Shown: positions 7,996 through 17,600 of the stretch, piece by piece
Layout of the letters: every line of letters begins with the position of its first letter
Numbering within the stretch: the stretch's first letter is position 1
Source: Pseudomonas sp. CFBP13508
GTDB lineage: Bacteria; Pseudomonadota; Gammaproteobacteria; Pseudomonadales; Pseudomonadaceae
Length of the DNA: 64,000 nt
Direction: 5' to 3'
Assembly: GCF_005233515.1 (NCBI RefSeq)
Contig: NZ_QFZZ01000001.1
Coordinates: 773,320-837,319, forward strand
The notes under the pieces: generated by a model
Databases searched by the model: none
Told to the model about the DNA's origin: nothing
Seen by the model: only the letters and a program-made list of their open reading frames with translations
Position numbers and translations under genes: made by a program

Positions 7996-10318
7996 CGCAC
8001 TCACCAGCCACTGTCATGGGCTGAAGTATGCGTGAATCCGTCGATTTGAACAGCGCCGGTTCGCTTTTGATCGCCCACCAGCGCGGCAGCAGTTGTTTGA
8101 TGCGGCTTTCGGCAAAGCGGTCGTCGATGAGCATGACCGTGCCGCGATCCTCACGGGTGCGAATCACCCGCCCGGCGGCTTGTACGACTTTTTGCATGCC
8201 CGGGTACAGATAGGTGTAGTCGTAGCCGGCGCCAAAAATGGCGGCCATGCGCCGTTTCATCTGCTCGTTGACCGGGTTGAGCTGCGCCAGCCCCAGCGTC
8301 GCGATGAACGCGCCGATCAGCCGCGCGCCGGGCAAATCGATGCCCTCGCCAAATGCGCCGCCCAACACCGCAAACCCCACACCCTGGCTGTCGGCGCTGA
8401 ACTGGTCGAGAAACGCCTGCCGCGCGCCCTCGGCCATGCCCCGCGATTGTAGCCACTGGGTGATGTGCGGATGGCGCTCGGCCAATAAGGTTGCGACCTG
8501 TTGCAGGTAATCGAAACTGCTGAAGAACGCCAGATAATTGCCCGGGCGCTCGCTGAACTGGCGCGCGATCAGTTCGACGATGGGCTCCAGCGAGGCCTGG
8601 CGATGGTTAAAACGCGTGGAAATCTGGCTGACGATGTGCACCTGCAACTGCTCGGCGCTGAACGGCGATTCGACGTCGATACACACCGTATCGGCGGGCG
8701 TGCCGAGCAGGTCGGCGTAATAGTTGCGCGGGCTCAGCGTGGCCGAGAACAGCACGCTGCTGCGCGCCGCGCTCAGGCGCGGGCCGATGAACGCGGCCGG
8801 CACCACGTTGCGCAGGCAAAGTTGCGACAGTGGACGCTTGCGGTCGAGGTCGCGTTTGCTGATATCGAACAGGTAATGCTCGTCGTACAGCTCGGCGACC
8901 CGGGCGAATTGCAGCAAGTCGAAATAGAAATTCTGCAGGCCGCTGTCGAGGCCTTGCGGATGTTCGTTGAGGTAATCGCCGATGGCCGCACAACACAGGG
9001 AGATGGCTTGCAGGAGTTTGTCCGGCGCCTTGTCGTAGGCCTGATACGCCGCCAGTTGCGGCGCGTGCAGCGCGTTCCATTCGCGATTGACCCGTTGCAG
9101 CGAATTCTTCAGCGCGGCCGGCGCGGTTTTGCGCACGCTGGCGAGGGTGAACTGGTCGAGGCTGGCGCTGTACATCTGCCGGCCGCGCTCGACCAGGTTG
9201 TGCGCCTCGTCGGCGAGCACCGCGACTTTCCACTGATTGAGCTGGGCCAGACCGAACAGCAGCGCGCTGAAGTCGAAGTAATAGTTGTAGTCGGCAACCA
9301 CCACATCCGCCCAGCGGGCCATTTCCTGACTCAGGTAGTACGGGCACACGCTGTGCTGCGCGGCGACTTCACGCATCGCCGCCTGATCGAGCAGGTTGAT
9401 GCGGCTGGCGGCTCCGCGGGCGGCCGGCAAGCGATCATAAAAACCCTGGGCCAGCGGGCAGGATTCGCCATGACAGGCCTTGTCCGGATGTTCGCAGGCC
9501 TTGTCGCGGGCAACCATTTCCATCACCCGCAGCGGCAAGTCCGGCGTTTGCCTGAACAACACCTGGCTGGCATCCAGCGCCAGCTTGCGTCCGGGAGTCT
9601 TGGCGGTGAGAAAGAACACCTTGTCCAGTTGTTGCGGCGCCAAGGCCTTGAGCATCGGAAACAGCGTGCCAAGGGTTTTGCCGATGCCGGTCGGCGCCTG
9701 GGCCATGAGGCAGCGGCCGGTGCTGACGGCTTTGAACACTGATTCGGCCAGATGCCGTTGGCCGGGACGAAAATCCGCGTGCGGGAACGCCAGTTGCTGC
9801 GCGGCCAGATTGCGCGCCTCGCGGTGGGCCATTTCCTGCTCGGCCCATTGCAGGAACAAAGCGCACTGCTGCGCGAAAAACCCCTGGAGCGATTCGGCGC
9901 TGTGGGATTCGACCAGACAGGTTTCCTTTTCGCTGACGACGTCGAAATACACCAGCGCCAAATTGATCTGCTGCAGTTGCAGCTTCTGGCACATCAACCA
10001 GCCGTAGATTTTCGCCTGCGCCCAGTGCAACTGGCGGTGATTGGCCGGTTGCTTGCTCAGGTCGCCGCGATAGGTTTTGACTTCTTCCAGGCAGTTTTGC
10101 GCCGGATCGTAGCCATCCGCCCTGCCCTTGACCTTCAGCTCGCCGAATTCGCCTTGCAGTGCCACTTCGCTCTGGTACTGCTCGCTGCGCCGCGAGGCCA
10201 CGGTACGATGGCCGACGATGCCTTCCAGCGCGGTTGGTGACGGGGTGAAGCGCAGGTCGAGGTCGCCGGTCTTGGCGGTGAACTCGCACAGTGCACGCAC
10301 GGCAACGCTGTAACTCAA
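7988..10318 (-). CDS. XPD/DinG-like iron-sulfur DNA helicase with N-terminal RecB-like nuclease motif
   Basis: 776 residues from a TTG start at 10318, chosen because GGAG lies eight bases upstream, the TTG overlaps the stop of the VRR-NUC gene (TTGA) and the protein then begins SYSVAVRALCEF; ATG 10348 is an alternative. Residues about 60-110 carry GRADG (Asp68), EVKTY (Glu79, Lys81) and QAKIY (Gln101, Tyr105), the pattern of a RecB/Cas4-type PD-(D/E)XK nuclease. The helicase follows: Walker A APTGIGKT (208-215), four cysteines at 275, 282, 287 and 325 placed as in the XPD/DinG 4Fe-4S domain, and DEAH at 370-373. Expected to unwind DNA from a 5' single-stranded end during repair. It is the middle gene of an overlapped three-gene set. 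Confidence 0.87.
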   Translation of the reverse strand: MSYSVAVRALCEFTAKTGDLDLRFTPSPTALEGIVGHRTVASRRSEQYQSEVALQGEFGELKVKGRADGYDPAQNCLEEVKTYRGDLSKQPANHRQLHWAQAKIYGWLMCQKLQLQQINLALVYFDVVSEKETCLVESHSAESLQGFFAQQCALFLQWAEQEMAHREARNLAAQQLAFPHADFRPGQRHLAESVFKAVSTGRCLMAQAPTGIGKTLGTLFPMLKALAPQQLDKVFFLTAKTPGRKLALDASQVLFRQTPDLPLRVMEMVARDKACEHPDKACHGESCPLAQGFYDRLPAARGAASRINLLDQAAMREVAAQHSVCPYYLSQEMARWADVVVADYNYYFDFSALLFGLAQLNQWKVAVLADEAHNLVERGRQMYSASLDQFTLASVRKTAPAALKNSLQRVNREWNALHAPQLAAYQAYDKAPDKLLQAISLCCAAIGDYLNEHPQGLDSGLQNFYFDLLQFARVAELYDEHYLFDISKRDLDRKRPLSQLCLRNVVPAAFIGPRLSAARSSVLFSATLSPRNYYADLLGTPADTVCIDVESPFSAEQLQVHIVSQISTRFNHRQASLEPIVELIARQFSERPGNYLAFFSSFDYLQQVATLLAERHPHITQWLQSRGMAEGARQAFLDQFSADSQGVGFAVLGGAFGEGIDLPGARLIGAFIATLGLAQLNPVNEQMKRRMAAIFGAGYDYTYLYPGMQKVVQAAGRVIRTREDRGTVMLIDDRFAESRIKQLLPRWWAIKSEPALFKSTDSRILQPMTVAGECDE

Positions 10319-11967
10319 GCGCTCTGCTCCGCCCATTGCACGTAACACACGGCCACCGGCATCTGGTGCTCGTGGCAGAACTCCAGCCAGCGCAGTTGAT
10401 TGTCCTGCAAGCGGTCGCCGGGGCCTTTGACTTCGATCATCCGGTAGGTCTTGTGCTGCGGCCAGAACTGGATCAGGTCCGGCATGCCGGCACGGTTGGA
10501 CTTGATGTCGAGCAGCAGGCGGTTGAACCAGTGTTTCAGGTGCTCGGCGGGTAGACAGGCCAGCGCCTGCTCCAGCAAGGCTTCATTGAGCGCGCCCCAG
10601 AACACGAATGGCGACTGGATGCCCCATTTGTCGACGAAGCGCTGGCGGATCGTCTCGGCGTAGCGGCCGTCGTCGAGTTCGCCCAGGCAGGCCTGAAACA
10701 GTTCGGCGCGGCGCTCGAGGAAGTCTTCGCTGAGCAGATCCACCGGGCCGCGCTGGAACGGGTGAAAGAACGCACCCGGCAACGGCGCGAAGATCGCCGG
10801 CCAGCACAACAGGCCGAACAGTGAATTGATCAGGCTGTTCTCGACGTAATGCACCGGGCCGTCATCGGCGTGCAAGTGCGCTTGCACATGAAACTCCACC
10901 GACCGCGCCGGATCGATGCGCGGCAAGTGCAAATCGAGGCGCTCGACCTCTCTGGCCTTGGCACGCTTGAGCGGCGGGCCGCCGAGTTTACGGCGCAGAC
11001 GCGGGACGATGCGCTGCAAGCCTTGTTGCTCGGCCGCGCTTTGCGGCGCCTGTTCGGCCAGCGTGCCGAGTTCCAGCGCCAATGCGTATTCGCCGCAACG
11101 TTCAAGCACGCGGATCATCCGCAGTCGTGCGCCCGGGTAGGCGCAGTCGCGGTAAACACTCAGGGCCAGGGCAAAGTCGCCGATGCGCTCGGCGTACTGG
11201 CCGATCTGGAACAACGCCTTGGCTTGCCGGCGGCGCAGCCACGGGTTGTCGAATTGCACGGCGTTGATCTGTTCGACGATCTCGTCCAGCGCTTCACCGG
11301 CTTCGAAGCGCAACTGGCATTGATGCAGGAACAGGCAGGCGTCGACGTCTTCGCGACTGCGCAGGCCTCGGGAATCGGCGCAGAACTCGACTTTTTCATA
11401 GGTAAAGATGCCCAGGTCGGCCAGCACGAACTCCGACCAGTCTTGATACAGATTGCCGAAGAACATCAGGCGCAGGCGATCGCACAGGTCCATCAGGGTC
11501 AGGCTGAACAGCCGCTCAGCCAGTTGCGGCGCCCAGGCGCGCAGGGTTTGCGCGTCGGTGAACTGTTCGGCCAGCACCGGCAGCCATTCATCCTTGCGCC
11601 CTTTCGGCTGTTCGATAGAGGCGCCGAATGCCTGCAAAAGCTCGGCCTTGAGCAAGACATCGAACAGTTCTGCCAGTGTCAAATCCGCCTGTTCATCGAG
11701 CCAGCCGCGATCGAGCAACGGCTGCGCCGCCTCGGCAATGTCGCCGATTTCCAGATAATTGAGTTTGCTCGCGCGAAAGTGAATGCCCTTGCGCATGACC
11801 ATGCGTACCAGCAATCCCTGCGAGGTTTGCGGCAGCGTGTTGAAGTCGCGGATGAAGCCGTGCTCGCTTTCATTCATCACATCGGCATAGCGAAGCCCAA
11901 GCCAATCAAGCACTTGCCGGAAGTTGTTGAGGTAATAGAACGGATCGTCGAGAGGGTTGGAGGTCAC
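10315..11967 (-). CDS. VRR-NUC domain nuclease, bacterial FAN1 homologue
   Basis: 550 residues. The C-terminal VRR-NUC (PD-(D/E)XK) domain carries GMPDL (Asp497) and IEVKGPGD (Glu512, Lys514), the catalytic set of FAN1-type nucleases; the N-terminal 400 residues are helical with SAP-like and TPR-like stretches, as in FAN1. FAN1 proteins cut 5' flaps and help unhook interstrand crosslinks; the P. aeruginosa homologue is the structural model for the family. It is the first gene of the set and its stop codon overlaps the helicase TTG start, so the two products are probably made together. The 195-base divergent gap to the lipoprotein gene holds the promoters for both directions. Confidence 0.88.
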   Translation of the reverse strand: MTSNPLDDPFYYLNNFRQVLDWLGLRYADVMNESEHGFIRDFNTLPQTSQGLLVRMVMRKGIHFRASKLNYLEIGDIAEAAQPLLDRGWLDEQADLTLAELFDVLLKAELLQAFGASIEQPKGRKDEWLPVLAEQFTDAQTLRAWAPQLAERLFSLTLMDLCDRLRLMFFGNLYQDWSEFVLADLGIFTYEKVEFCADSRGLRSREDVDACLFLHQCQLRFEAGEALDEIVEQINAVQFDNPWLRRRQAKALFQIGQYAERIGDFALALSVYRDCAYPGARLRMIRVLERCGEYALALELGTLAEQAPQSAAEQQGLQRIVPRLRRKLGGPPLKRAKAREVERLDLHLPRIDPARSVEFHVQAHLHADDGPVHYVENSLINSLFGLLCWPAIFAPLPGAFFHPFQRGPVDLLSEDFLERRAELFQACLGELDDGRYAETIRQRFVDKWGIQSPFVFWGALNEALLEQALACLPAEHLKHWFNRLLLDIKSNRAGMPDLIQFWPQHKTYRMIEVKGPGDRLQDNQLRWLEFCHEHQMPVAVCYVQWAEQSA

Positions 11968-12162
11968 GGGAATTCAAAGCCACGGCAAGCGAACACTGGT
12001 TATGCGTACAGATACCAGCTCAGCCCTGCCCGGCGCAAACGGAAAAAGATCAATGGCATTTTTTTGCGCCGCCATCGAACTTTTCCGCCGATGCTGGCAC
12101 CAACCGCGTTACAGGGCCGACAATGCCCGCAATCACATTCAAGCAAGGAGTCAGAGGTGGGT

Positions 12163-12387
12163 ATGAAAATCAAGATGCTGGGTATTCCTGTAGCGGTCGC
12201 AGCCCTGTTGGCGCTGGGCGGCTGTTCGACCCAGACCGTGGTGACGTTGCAGAACGGCACCCAGTACCTGACCGAGGACATGCCGAAGACCGAGACCGAA
12301 GACGGTTTCTATGAGTTCGAAGACATCTCCGGCGCCAGGGTCAAGGTTCGCGCTGATGAAGTAGCGACCGTGCGCAAGGAAGACTGA
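12163..12387 (+). CDS. YgdI/YgdR-type small lipoprotein
   Basis: 74 residues. The signal sequence ends in a lipobox, LGGC with Cys21 as lipidation site, so it is anchored to a membrane from the periplasmic side. The mature part has the YgdI/YgdR (DUF903) SH3-like fold signature: TVVTLQNGTQYLTEDMP, then a second strand pair ending VKVRADEVATVRKED. The ATG at 12163 sits behind GAGGTGGGT; much longer in-frame extensions are shadows of the minus-strand nuclease. No partner is known for the family. It is followed directly by a REPIN. Confidence 0.85.
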   Translation: MKIKMLGIPVAVAALLALGGCSTQTVVTLQNGTQYLTEDMPKTETEDGFYEFEDISGARVKVRADEVATVRKED

Positions 12388-12407
12388 CTTGGCTTGAATG
12401 ATCGTTT

Positions 12408-12484
12408 TTCGCGAGCAGGCTCGCTCCCACACTGGATCTGCGTCGTCCACAAATCCCCTGTGGGAGCGAGCCTGCTCGCGAAGG
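12408..12484. repeat. REPIN, class a, opposite orientation
   Basis: Inverted REP pair with the arms in reversed order compared with the elements at 38 and 1376: GCGAGCAGGCTCGCTCCCAC first (12411-12430), its complement at 12460-12484. It separates the convergent lipoprotein and lipase genes. Confidence 0.9.
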
Positions 12485-12508
12485 GCCGCCAAAGGCCCCG
12501 CATCAACC

Positions 12509-14362
12509 TCAGGCGATAACAACCCCGTCGGCACTCAAACTCCCAAGCGCCACCCCTACCAACGTCACCGAATCCCCACCAAACGTCAGCACGGTATCCT
12601 GCCCGACCGCCGACGCATGGGCGCGCAAATCATCCCCCGGCAACACCCCCTGCACGCCAAGAAACACCAGTTTGTCATCGGCCGTATAGCCAACCACACG
12701 ATCCTGGCCAAACGCGCCATTGAACAGAAACGTATCCGCTCCGCCGCCCGATTCCAGCAGATCATTGCCGGCGCCACCGACAAACACGTCATTGCCCGCG
12801 CCGCCGAGCAAATGATCGTTGCCCTCAAGGCCAAACAGCCAGTCGCCGCCGGTATGCGCCTTCAGTGTGTCAGCGCCGGCCGTTCCTCTAACGCTCGATT
12901 CATAAGCGGTGAGGTTACTGCCGACTTTCAAACCGCTGGCCGTGACGCTGTGTAGCACGTCGTCCTTGAACACGCCCCAGAGAAACCCCGGCTCTTTGCT
13001 GACGATGCTGCCAATGTCACGGGTGATGCTGATCCCGCCGTTGGCATCGCGGATGTACAGGTTGCCAGCGCCGTCGTTGGCAAAATCAAAGTTCTTTACC
13101 GTCTGCTGCAAGTCGAGGGTGTTGCTGCCCTGCCCACCCAAAATGATGTTGTACCCGCCGCTGTCGCGGAAGCTGTCATTTCCGGCGCGCCCCTCCAGAT
13201 AGTCATTTCCGCTGCCGCCCTGGATCAGGTCGTTGCCGTCACTGCCGATGATGAACGTGCTGCCCTTGTGGGTTTCGGCGTTGCGGTTGAGGTCCTGCAC
13301 CCAAGTGTTGGCCCGCGCCGGGTCGGACAGGTTGGCGACGATGATCGTCGAGTCGCGGCTGGTCAGGTCGTAGAACTTCGATTCCAGCACGCGGATCATG
13401 CCGTCGCCGTAACCGGTGGGCAGGTGCGAAATCCACGTCGGGATATTCAGGATCGAATACGGCAGCACGTTCCAGGCGTTCGAGGCGTAGTGATCGTTGA
13501 AGCTGACGATGTTGTCGGTGGTCGATGCGTGAGGCGCGTCGTGCACGCCCACCGAGGCACTGCTGAAGGTCGAACCGTCGAGGGCGCGAAACACCGGGTC
13601 GTTTTCGTAGCCGATATTCAGCACCTTGTCGCCGCTGCTTTGCGTCGGCGAGGCGTAGGCGATGTAGTTGGAATCAGCGAAAAACCCGCCCCACTTGCCG
13701 CCGCTCAGATCGGCCATGCTGTTCACCGCCAGACCGCCAAGGCTGTGACCGCTGACCAGCACGTCCTTGCCGCTGAGGCCGTTGGCCCGGGCGAATGCGA
13801 CCACATCGTTGAGCAGATTGCCAAAGGCTTCACCGACGTAGTTTTTCGCGTAATCGGCCGGGCCGAACGCCGCGAGCAGATCGTTGATCACGTCGCCAAT
13901 CGAATCACCGATGAGGATTTCGCGCGGGCCGCTGGTGCCGCGAAAGGCGATACCCAGTTCAGTCAGGTGACCCTGAGCGTCGTACTTGCCGAGGATTTCC
14001 ACTTGTGCGCTGGTGTAGCCGGACTTCTCGCCGAAGAACGTCCCGCGTGCATCGGTCTTGCCTTCATAGCCCAATTGCGCGGCGCTGATCGGTGTCCAGC
14101 CGGCCTTTTGCACGGCCTCGAGGGCGAGTTTTTCCGAATCGGGATTCCACGGGATACCGGGGATCACCCCTTGCGAATCGGTGCCGCCAATCAGCGCGGT
14201 AACCAGCGTCGCCGGCAGACCGAGGCCGAAGCCGTTGTGCTGGTAACCGGCGGCGAAGCCGTTATCGAGGTTGTGATAGGAATACAGCGTGATCGCCATG
14301 GCATCGCTGAACAGCGCCGCGGAATCGGCTGTGCCGAAGTTCTTGTAATCGTATACACCCAT
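12509..14362 (-). CDS. lipA: RTX family I.3 lipase / polyurethanase
   Basis: 617 residues, the length of the larger P. fluorescens family I.3 lipases and polyurethanases. The catalytic triad positions of the family are all present: Ser207 in GHSLG, Asp255 in YENDPV and His313 in ISHLP. Glycine/Asp calcium repeats occur near 395-425 (GSDGNDLIQGG, GSGNDYLEG) and again near 545-580 (GLEGNDHLLGGAGNDVFVGG). The C-terminus ends in a hydrophobic GVVIA tail, typical of a type I secretion signal, and AprDEF lies in the same cluster. Start: ATG 14362 (MGVYDYKNFG) with GAGAGG eight bases upstream. An AACAACAA motif touches the ribosome site (14378-14385), suggesting Crc/Hfq control. Last gene of the cluster. 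Confidence 0.93.
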   Translation of the reverse strand: MGVYDYKNFGTADSAALFSDAMAITLYSYHNLDNGFAAGYQHNGFGLGLPATLVTALIGGTDSQGVIPGIPWNPDSEKLALEAVQKAGWTPISAAQLGYEGKTDARGTFFGEKSGYTSAQVEILGKYDAQGHLTELGIAFRGTSGPREILIGDSIGDVINDLLAAFGPADYAKNYVGEAFGNLLNDVVAFARANGLSGKDVLVSGHSLGGLAVNSMADLSGGKWGGFFADSNYIAYASPTQSSGDKVLNIGYENDPVFRALDGSTFSSASVGVHDAPHASTTDNIVSFNDHYASNAWNVLPYSILNIPTWISHLPTGYGDGMIRVLESKFYDLTSRDSTIIVANLSDPARANTWVQDLNRNAETHKGSTFIIGSDGNDLIQGGSGNDYLEGRAGNDSFRDSGGYNIILGGQGSNTLDLQQTVKNFDFANDGAGNLYIRDANGGISITRDIGSIVSKEPGFLWGVFKDDVLHSVTASGLKVGSNLTAYESSVRGTAGADTLKAHTGGDWLFGLEGNDHLLGGAGNDVFVGGAGNDLLESGGGADTFLFNGAFGQDRVVGYTADDKLVFLGVQGVLPGDDLRAHASAVGQDTVLTFGGDSVTLVGVALGSLSADGVVIA

Positions 14363-14377
14363 TGCCATTGCCTCTCT

Positions 14378-14385
14378 TGTTGTTG
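14378..14385 (-). promoter_or_regulatory. AANAANAA motif before the lipase ribosome site
   Basis: On the minus strand AACAACAA directly precedes the GAGAGG ribosome site of the lipase gene. This is the form of the catabolite activity (CA) motif bound by Hfq/Crc in Pseudomonas. Short motif, so chance is possible; matching motifs at prtA and prtB strengthen it. Confidence 0.5.
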
Positions 14386-14480
14386 GAATTGTCAGAGATA
14401 GCTCACAGCCAGAGCGCAGGGCTCCGGAGCATTTCATTTGTCGTTCAATGGTCCCTCAAATGTCATGTGTACGCCGTACC

Positions 14481-14570
14481 TGTGGGAGCGAGCCTGCTCG
14501 CGAAGGCGGCAGCACATTCAACATCACAATCGCCTGAACCAGCGCATTCGCGAGCAGGCTCGCTCCCACA
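14481..14570. repeat. REPIN, class a
   Basis: Inverted REP pair in the 312-base gap between prtB and the lipase gene; arms at 14481-14506 and 14546-14570. No gene seen in this gap. Confidence 0.9.
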
Positions 14571-14633
14571 TTTGGATCTTCTGCACATTTGGATTTTTGT
14601 ACTCGAACAATCCCATGAGCAGCGCTCCCTTTT

Positions 14634-14669
14634 CTTGAAAAACCGGCAGCCCGAGAAGCGCTGCCGGTT
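14634..14669 (-). terminator. intrinsic terminator after prtB
   Basis: Stem AACCGGCAGC / GCTGCCGGTT (14641-14650 with 14660-14669), followed on the minus strand by a U-rich run (TTTTTCAAG). It sits 6 bases beyond the prtB stop codon, so part of the transcripts should end before the lipase gene. Confidence 0.8.
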
Positions 14670-14674
14670 ACGCC

Positions 14675-17600
14675 TCAGAACTGCCAGTCGAGCGTCAGAC
14701 CGACTCCGTGATCTTTCTCGTTGGAGCCGATCAAACCGTTGTAGTCGAGGTTGACCCGCACGTCGCGATTGAGCGCCAGCCCGGCGCGCACGCCCACCAC
14801 GGCAGCGTCACGATCCATCGACACGCTCTGCACCGTGAACGCGCTGTTGCCGTTGGCGAAGGCCAGATGGCTGTCGGCATCGACGCTGCTCAGGTTGTGC
14901 TGCCAGCCGAGGCTGGCGCCCAGTGCCAACTGATGCTTATCCGACAAGGCGAAGCTGCGCTTGGCGCGCACGCCGAGGGTGGAGAGCACCACGTCGCGGT
15001 TGTCTTCGCCACCCTTGAGCGCGGCAGCGTCACCCTTTTCGGTGAAGCTGTCGGTGTTGAGGTGCACGTAGGACAGATTGGCGAACGGCTCCAGGTTCAT
15101 CGGTTGCAGGCCCAGGTCGTATGCGGCCTCGGTGAACAGTTGCGCGGTGGTCGCGTCACGTTTGGTTTTCTGTTTGCCGCTGACGTCGCCGAACTGCAGA
15201 TCACGCTTCACATCGATGCGATGCCAGCTGTAGGCGCCGCCGACGGTCAGGCGCAACGCGTCGATTTCGTGGCCCAGGTACGCACCCAAATGGTAGCTGT
15301 CGACCGACGCCGAGGAATGCGTGCCGCTGCCCATGCTCAACGAACTGTCGCTGTAACCGGTGACGAAACCGAGACGGGTATCTTCAGCGATCAGCCCGTC
15401 GACACCGGCCAGCAGCCCACCGATGGAGCTGTTGGAGTCGGCATTGTCATGCCCGCCATCGCTTTCGCCCCACGATCCGAGGACCTTGACCCAGACGTTG
15501 CTGCGCTCATCAGTCGGCGCATCGGCGTTGAACAGATCACGCTCCCGCAGGCGCTCGCCGACGGCTTCGCGCAGGTAGCGGCTGTCGTTGATCAGCAGCG
15601 TGCCGATGGCCGGGTGAATCTCGCCGGACAACTGTTGAAAGGCCTGCTGCGCCGACGCCGCGTTGGGCGACAGCAACAGGGTTTCGAACAGCGCATTGCC
15701 CGCGCCCAAACTTTCGGCGGCGGCACCGACGGCGCGTTGGTTCGGTGTCAGACCGACGCTGGCAAACGATGCCTCATTACGCCCGACCGCCAGCTGGATG
15801 CCGCCCGCCGAGTAATCGAGGGTGCCGCCGAGGAACGCGTAATTCGGCAAGACCTGCCCGAAGCGCCCTTCAATGCCGCCCGCCGCTTGCAGAATGTTGT
15901 AGCGGGTGCCGAGCAGGCTTTGCACTTCGCCGGTGCTGAGCAAGGTCGGGCTGTTTTCCAGCGACAGGCTCACCGTGGCGCCGTCGATGACGGCTTTGCC
16001 GCCCGCGACGATCTGGTCGCTGCTGGTTGGCGACAGCTCTACGGCGTAGGTTGAGCCCGGCGCGAAGGTCACGTCCCCCGCCACATTCAGGGTGCCGATG
16101 GAGTTGCCCGGCGCCACCGTACCACCGCTGTTCACCGCCAGCGCGCCGATGCGGCCATTGCCGCCGAGGATGCCGCCGTTGTTGACGGTGACCGCCGATT
16201 GCAGCGAACCGTTGATGGCCAGACGGCCTTGATTGACCAGGGTCGAGCCGCTGTAAGTGTTGTTGCCGGTCAGCACCAAAGTGCCGATGCCTTGCTTGGT
16301 CAGACCGCCGTGGCCGCCGATGTCGTTGCGCCAGGTGTCGAGGCCGCACGTGATGTCGCTGCACACGCGTTCGGTCGGTTTGCCCTGATCGATGATCGCG
16401 CCGATGCCCGGCAGATCGGCGACAAACTGGCCGGAACCGTAAGCGCCCTGCACGCGGAACTCCTCGGGAATGTCCTGCTCAGTGACGAACATTGCCGGGC
16501 CGTCGATGGCCTTGCGCAGGTTGATCATGCCCCAGCCGTACAAGGCGTCGATGCCCGGTGCGCCGAGGTCGGTCGCAGTGGTGCGCAATACGCTGGCGAC
16601 CTGATCGCCGGACATATACGGGAAGCGTTCCATCAACACCGCGATGGAACCGGCCACGTGTGGCGCGGCCATCGAGGTGCCGTTGTAGTTTTTGTAGCCG
16701 GTGGTCAGGTTGTCGGCGTTGGTACCTTCGATGATCGAGCTGTAGATCTTGGTGCCCGGCGCCGACACGCAATAACTCGCCGTATAGCCGCAACGCGAGG
16801 AGAACGTGCTGATCACGTAGGGATTGGCGCTGGCGGTGTCCGGGTTCTGCTGCAATGCGGCGACGGTGATCCAGTTCGGCGCGATGTCCGGAACGAAATA
16901 ACCGAGGCCGGCAATGGCATCCGGGTTGTTCAGGTTGTAGTCGTTGCCGGCGGCAAAAATGGTGACGATGCCGCTGCGTGCGGCGGCAATCGCGCCGTCG
17001 TAGGCGCCGCCGGGTTTGGTGCCGAGCAGGGTGCGGATTTCGTTGAACTGCAACTGCGCGTCGTTGACGGTGAAGTGCGGATACGCCGGATCGCGGCCGC
17101 CGAGGTCGAAGCGGTCGGTGATGCCGATGCCCCAGCTGTTATTGATGATCCGCGCTCCGCTGGCGATCAGCGCATCCCAACCGGCCTTGTACACCGCGCC
17201 GTCGTTGCCGCGCACGATGCCATCTTCCGGGCCTGGGTCGCCGTTGTCGGCGCTGATGATCTGCGCCCCGAATGCGACGCCATGCATCACCCCGCCGTCG
17301 CGACTGCCCGCCGCGATACCGCCGACGTGGGTGCCATGGGCACCGAGCTTGCCGTCGGAGCCGACCGAGGGCGAACCGTCATAGCGGAACGCGTCGCCGG
17401 CTTTCACCGGAATATACGGGTCGGTGTATTCGCGGATACCGCTGGTGACCAGGGTGACGACTTTGTTACTGCCAGAGAACTCCGGATGCGCGGCGTAGAC
17501 CGGCTGATCGAAGATGCCCAGTTTCACGCCTTTGCCGGTGTAGCCGGCGGCGTAGGCGTAATCCGCGCCGATCGCGCCCAGGCCCCAGTCGGCCTTGAAT

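Noticed and set aside
5944..8049. 701-codon plus-strand frame across the hybrid kinase
   Set aside because: Shadow of the minus-strand kinase, which has every catalytic motif; the plus frame resembles no family.
12509..14437. Longer start for the lipase at 14437
   Set aside because: The extra 25 residues have no similarity to family I.3 lipases, and with ATG 14362 the protein is 617 residues with the triad at the known positions 207, 255 and 313.
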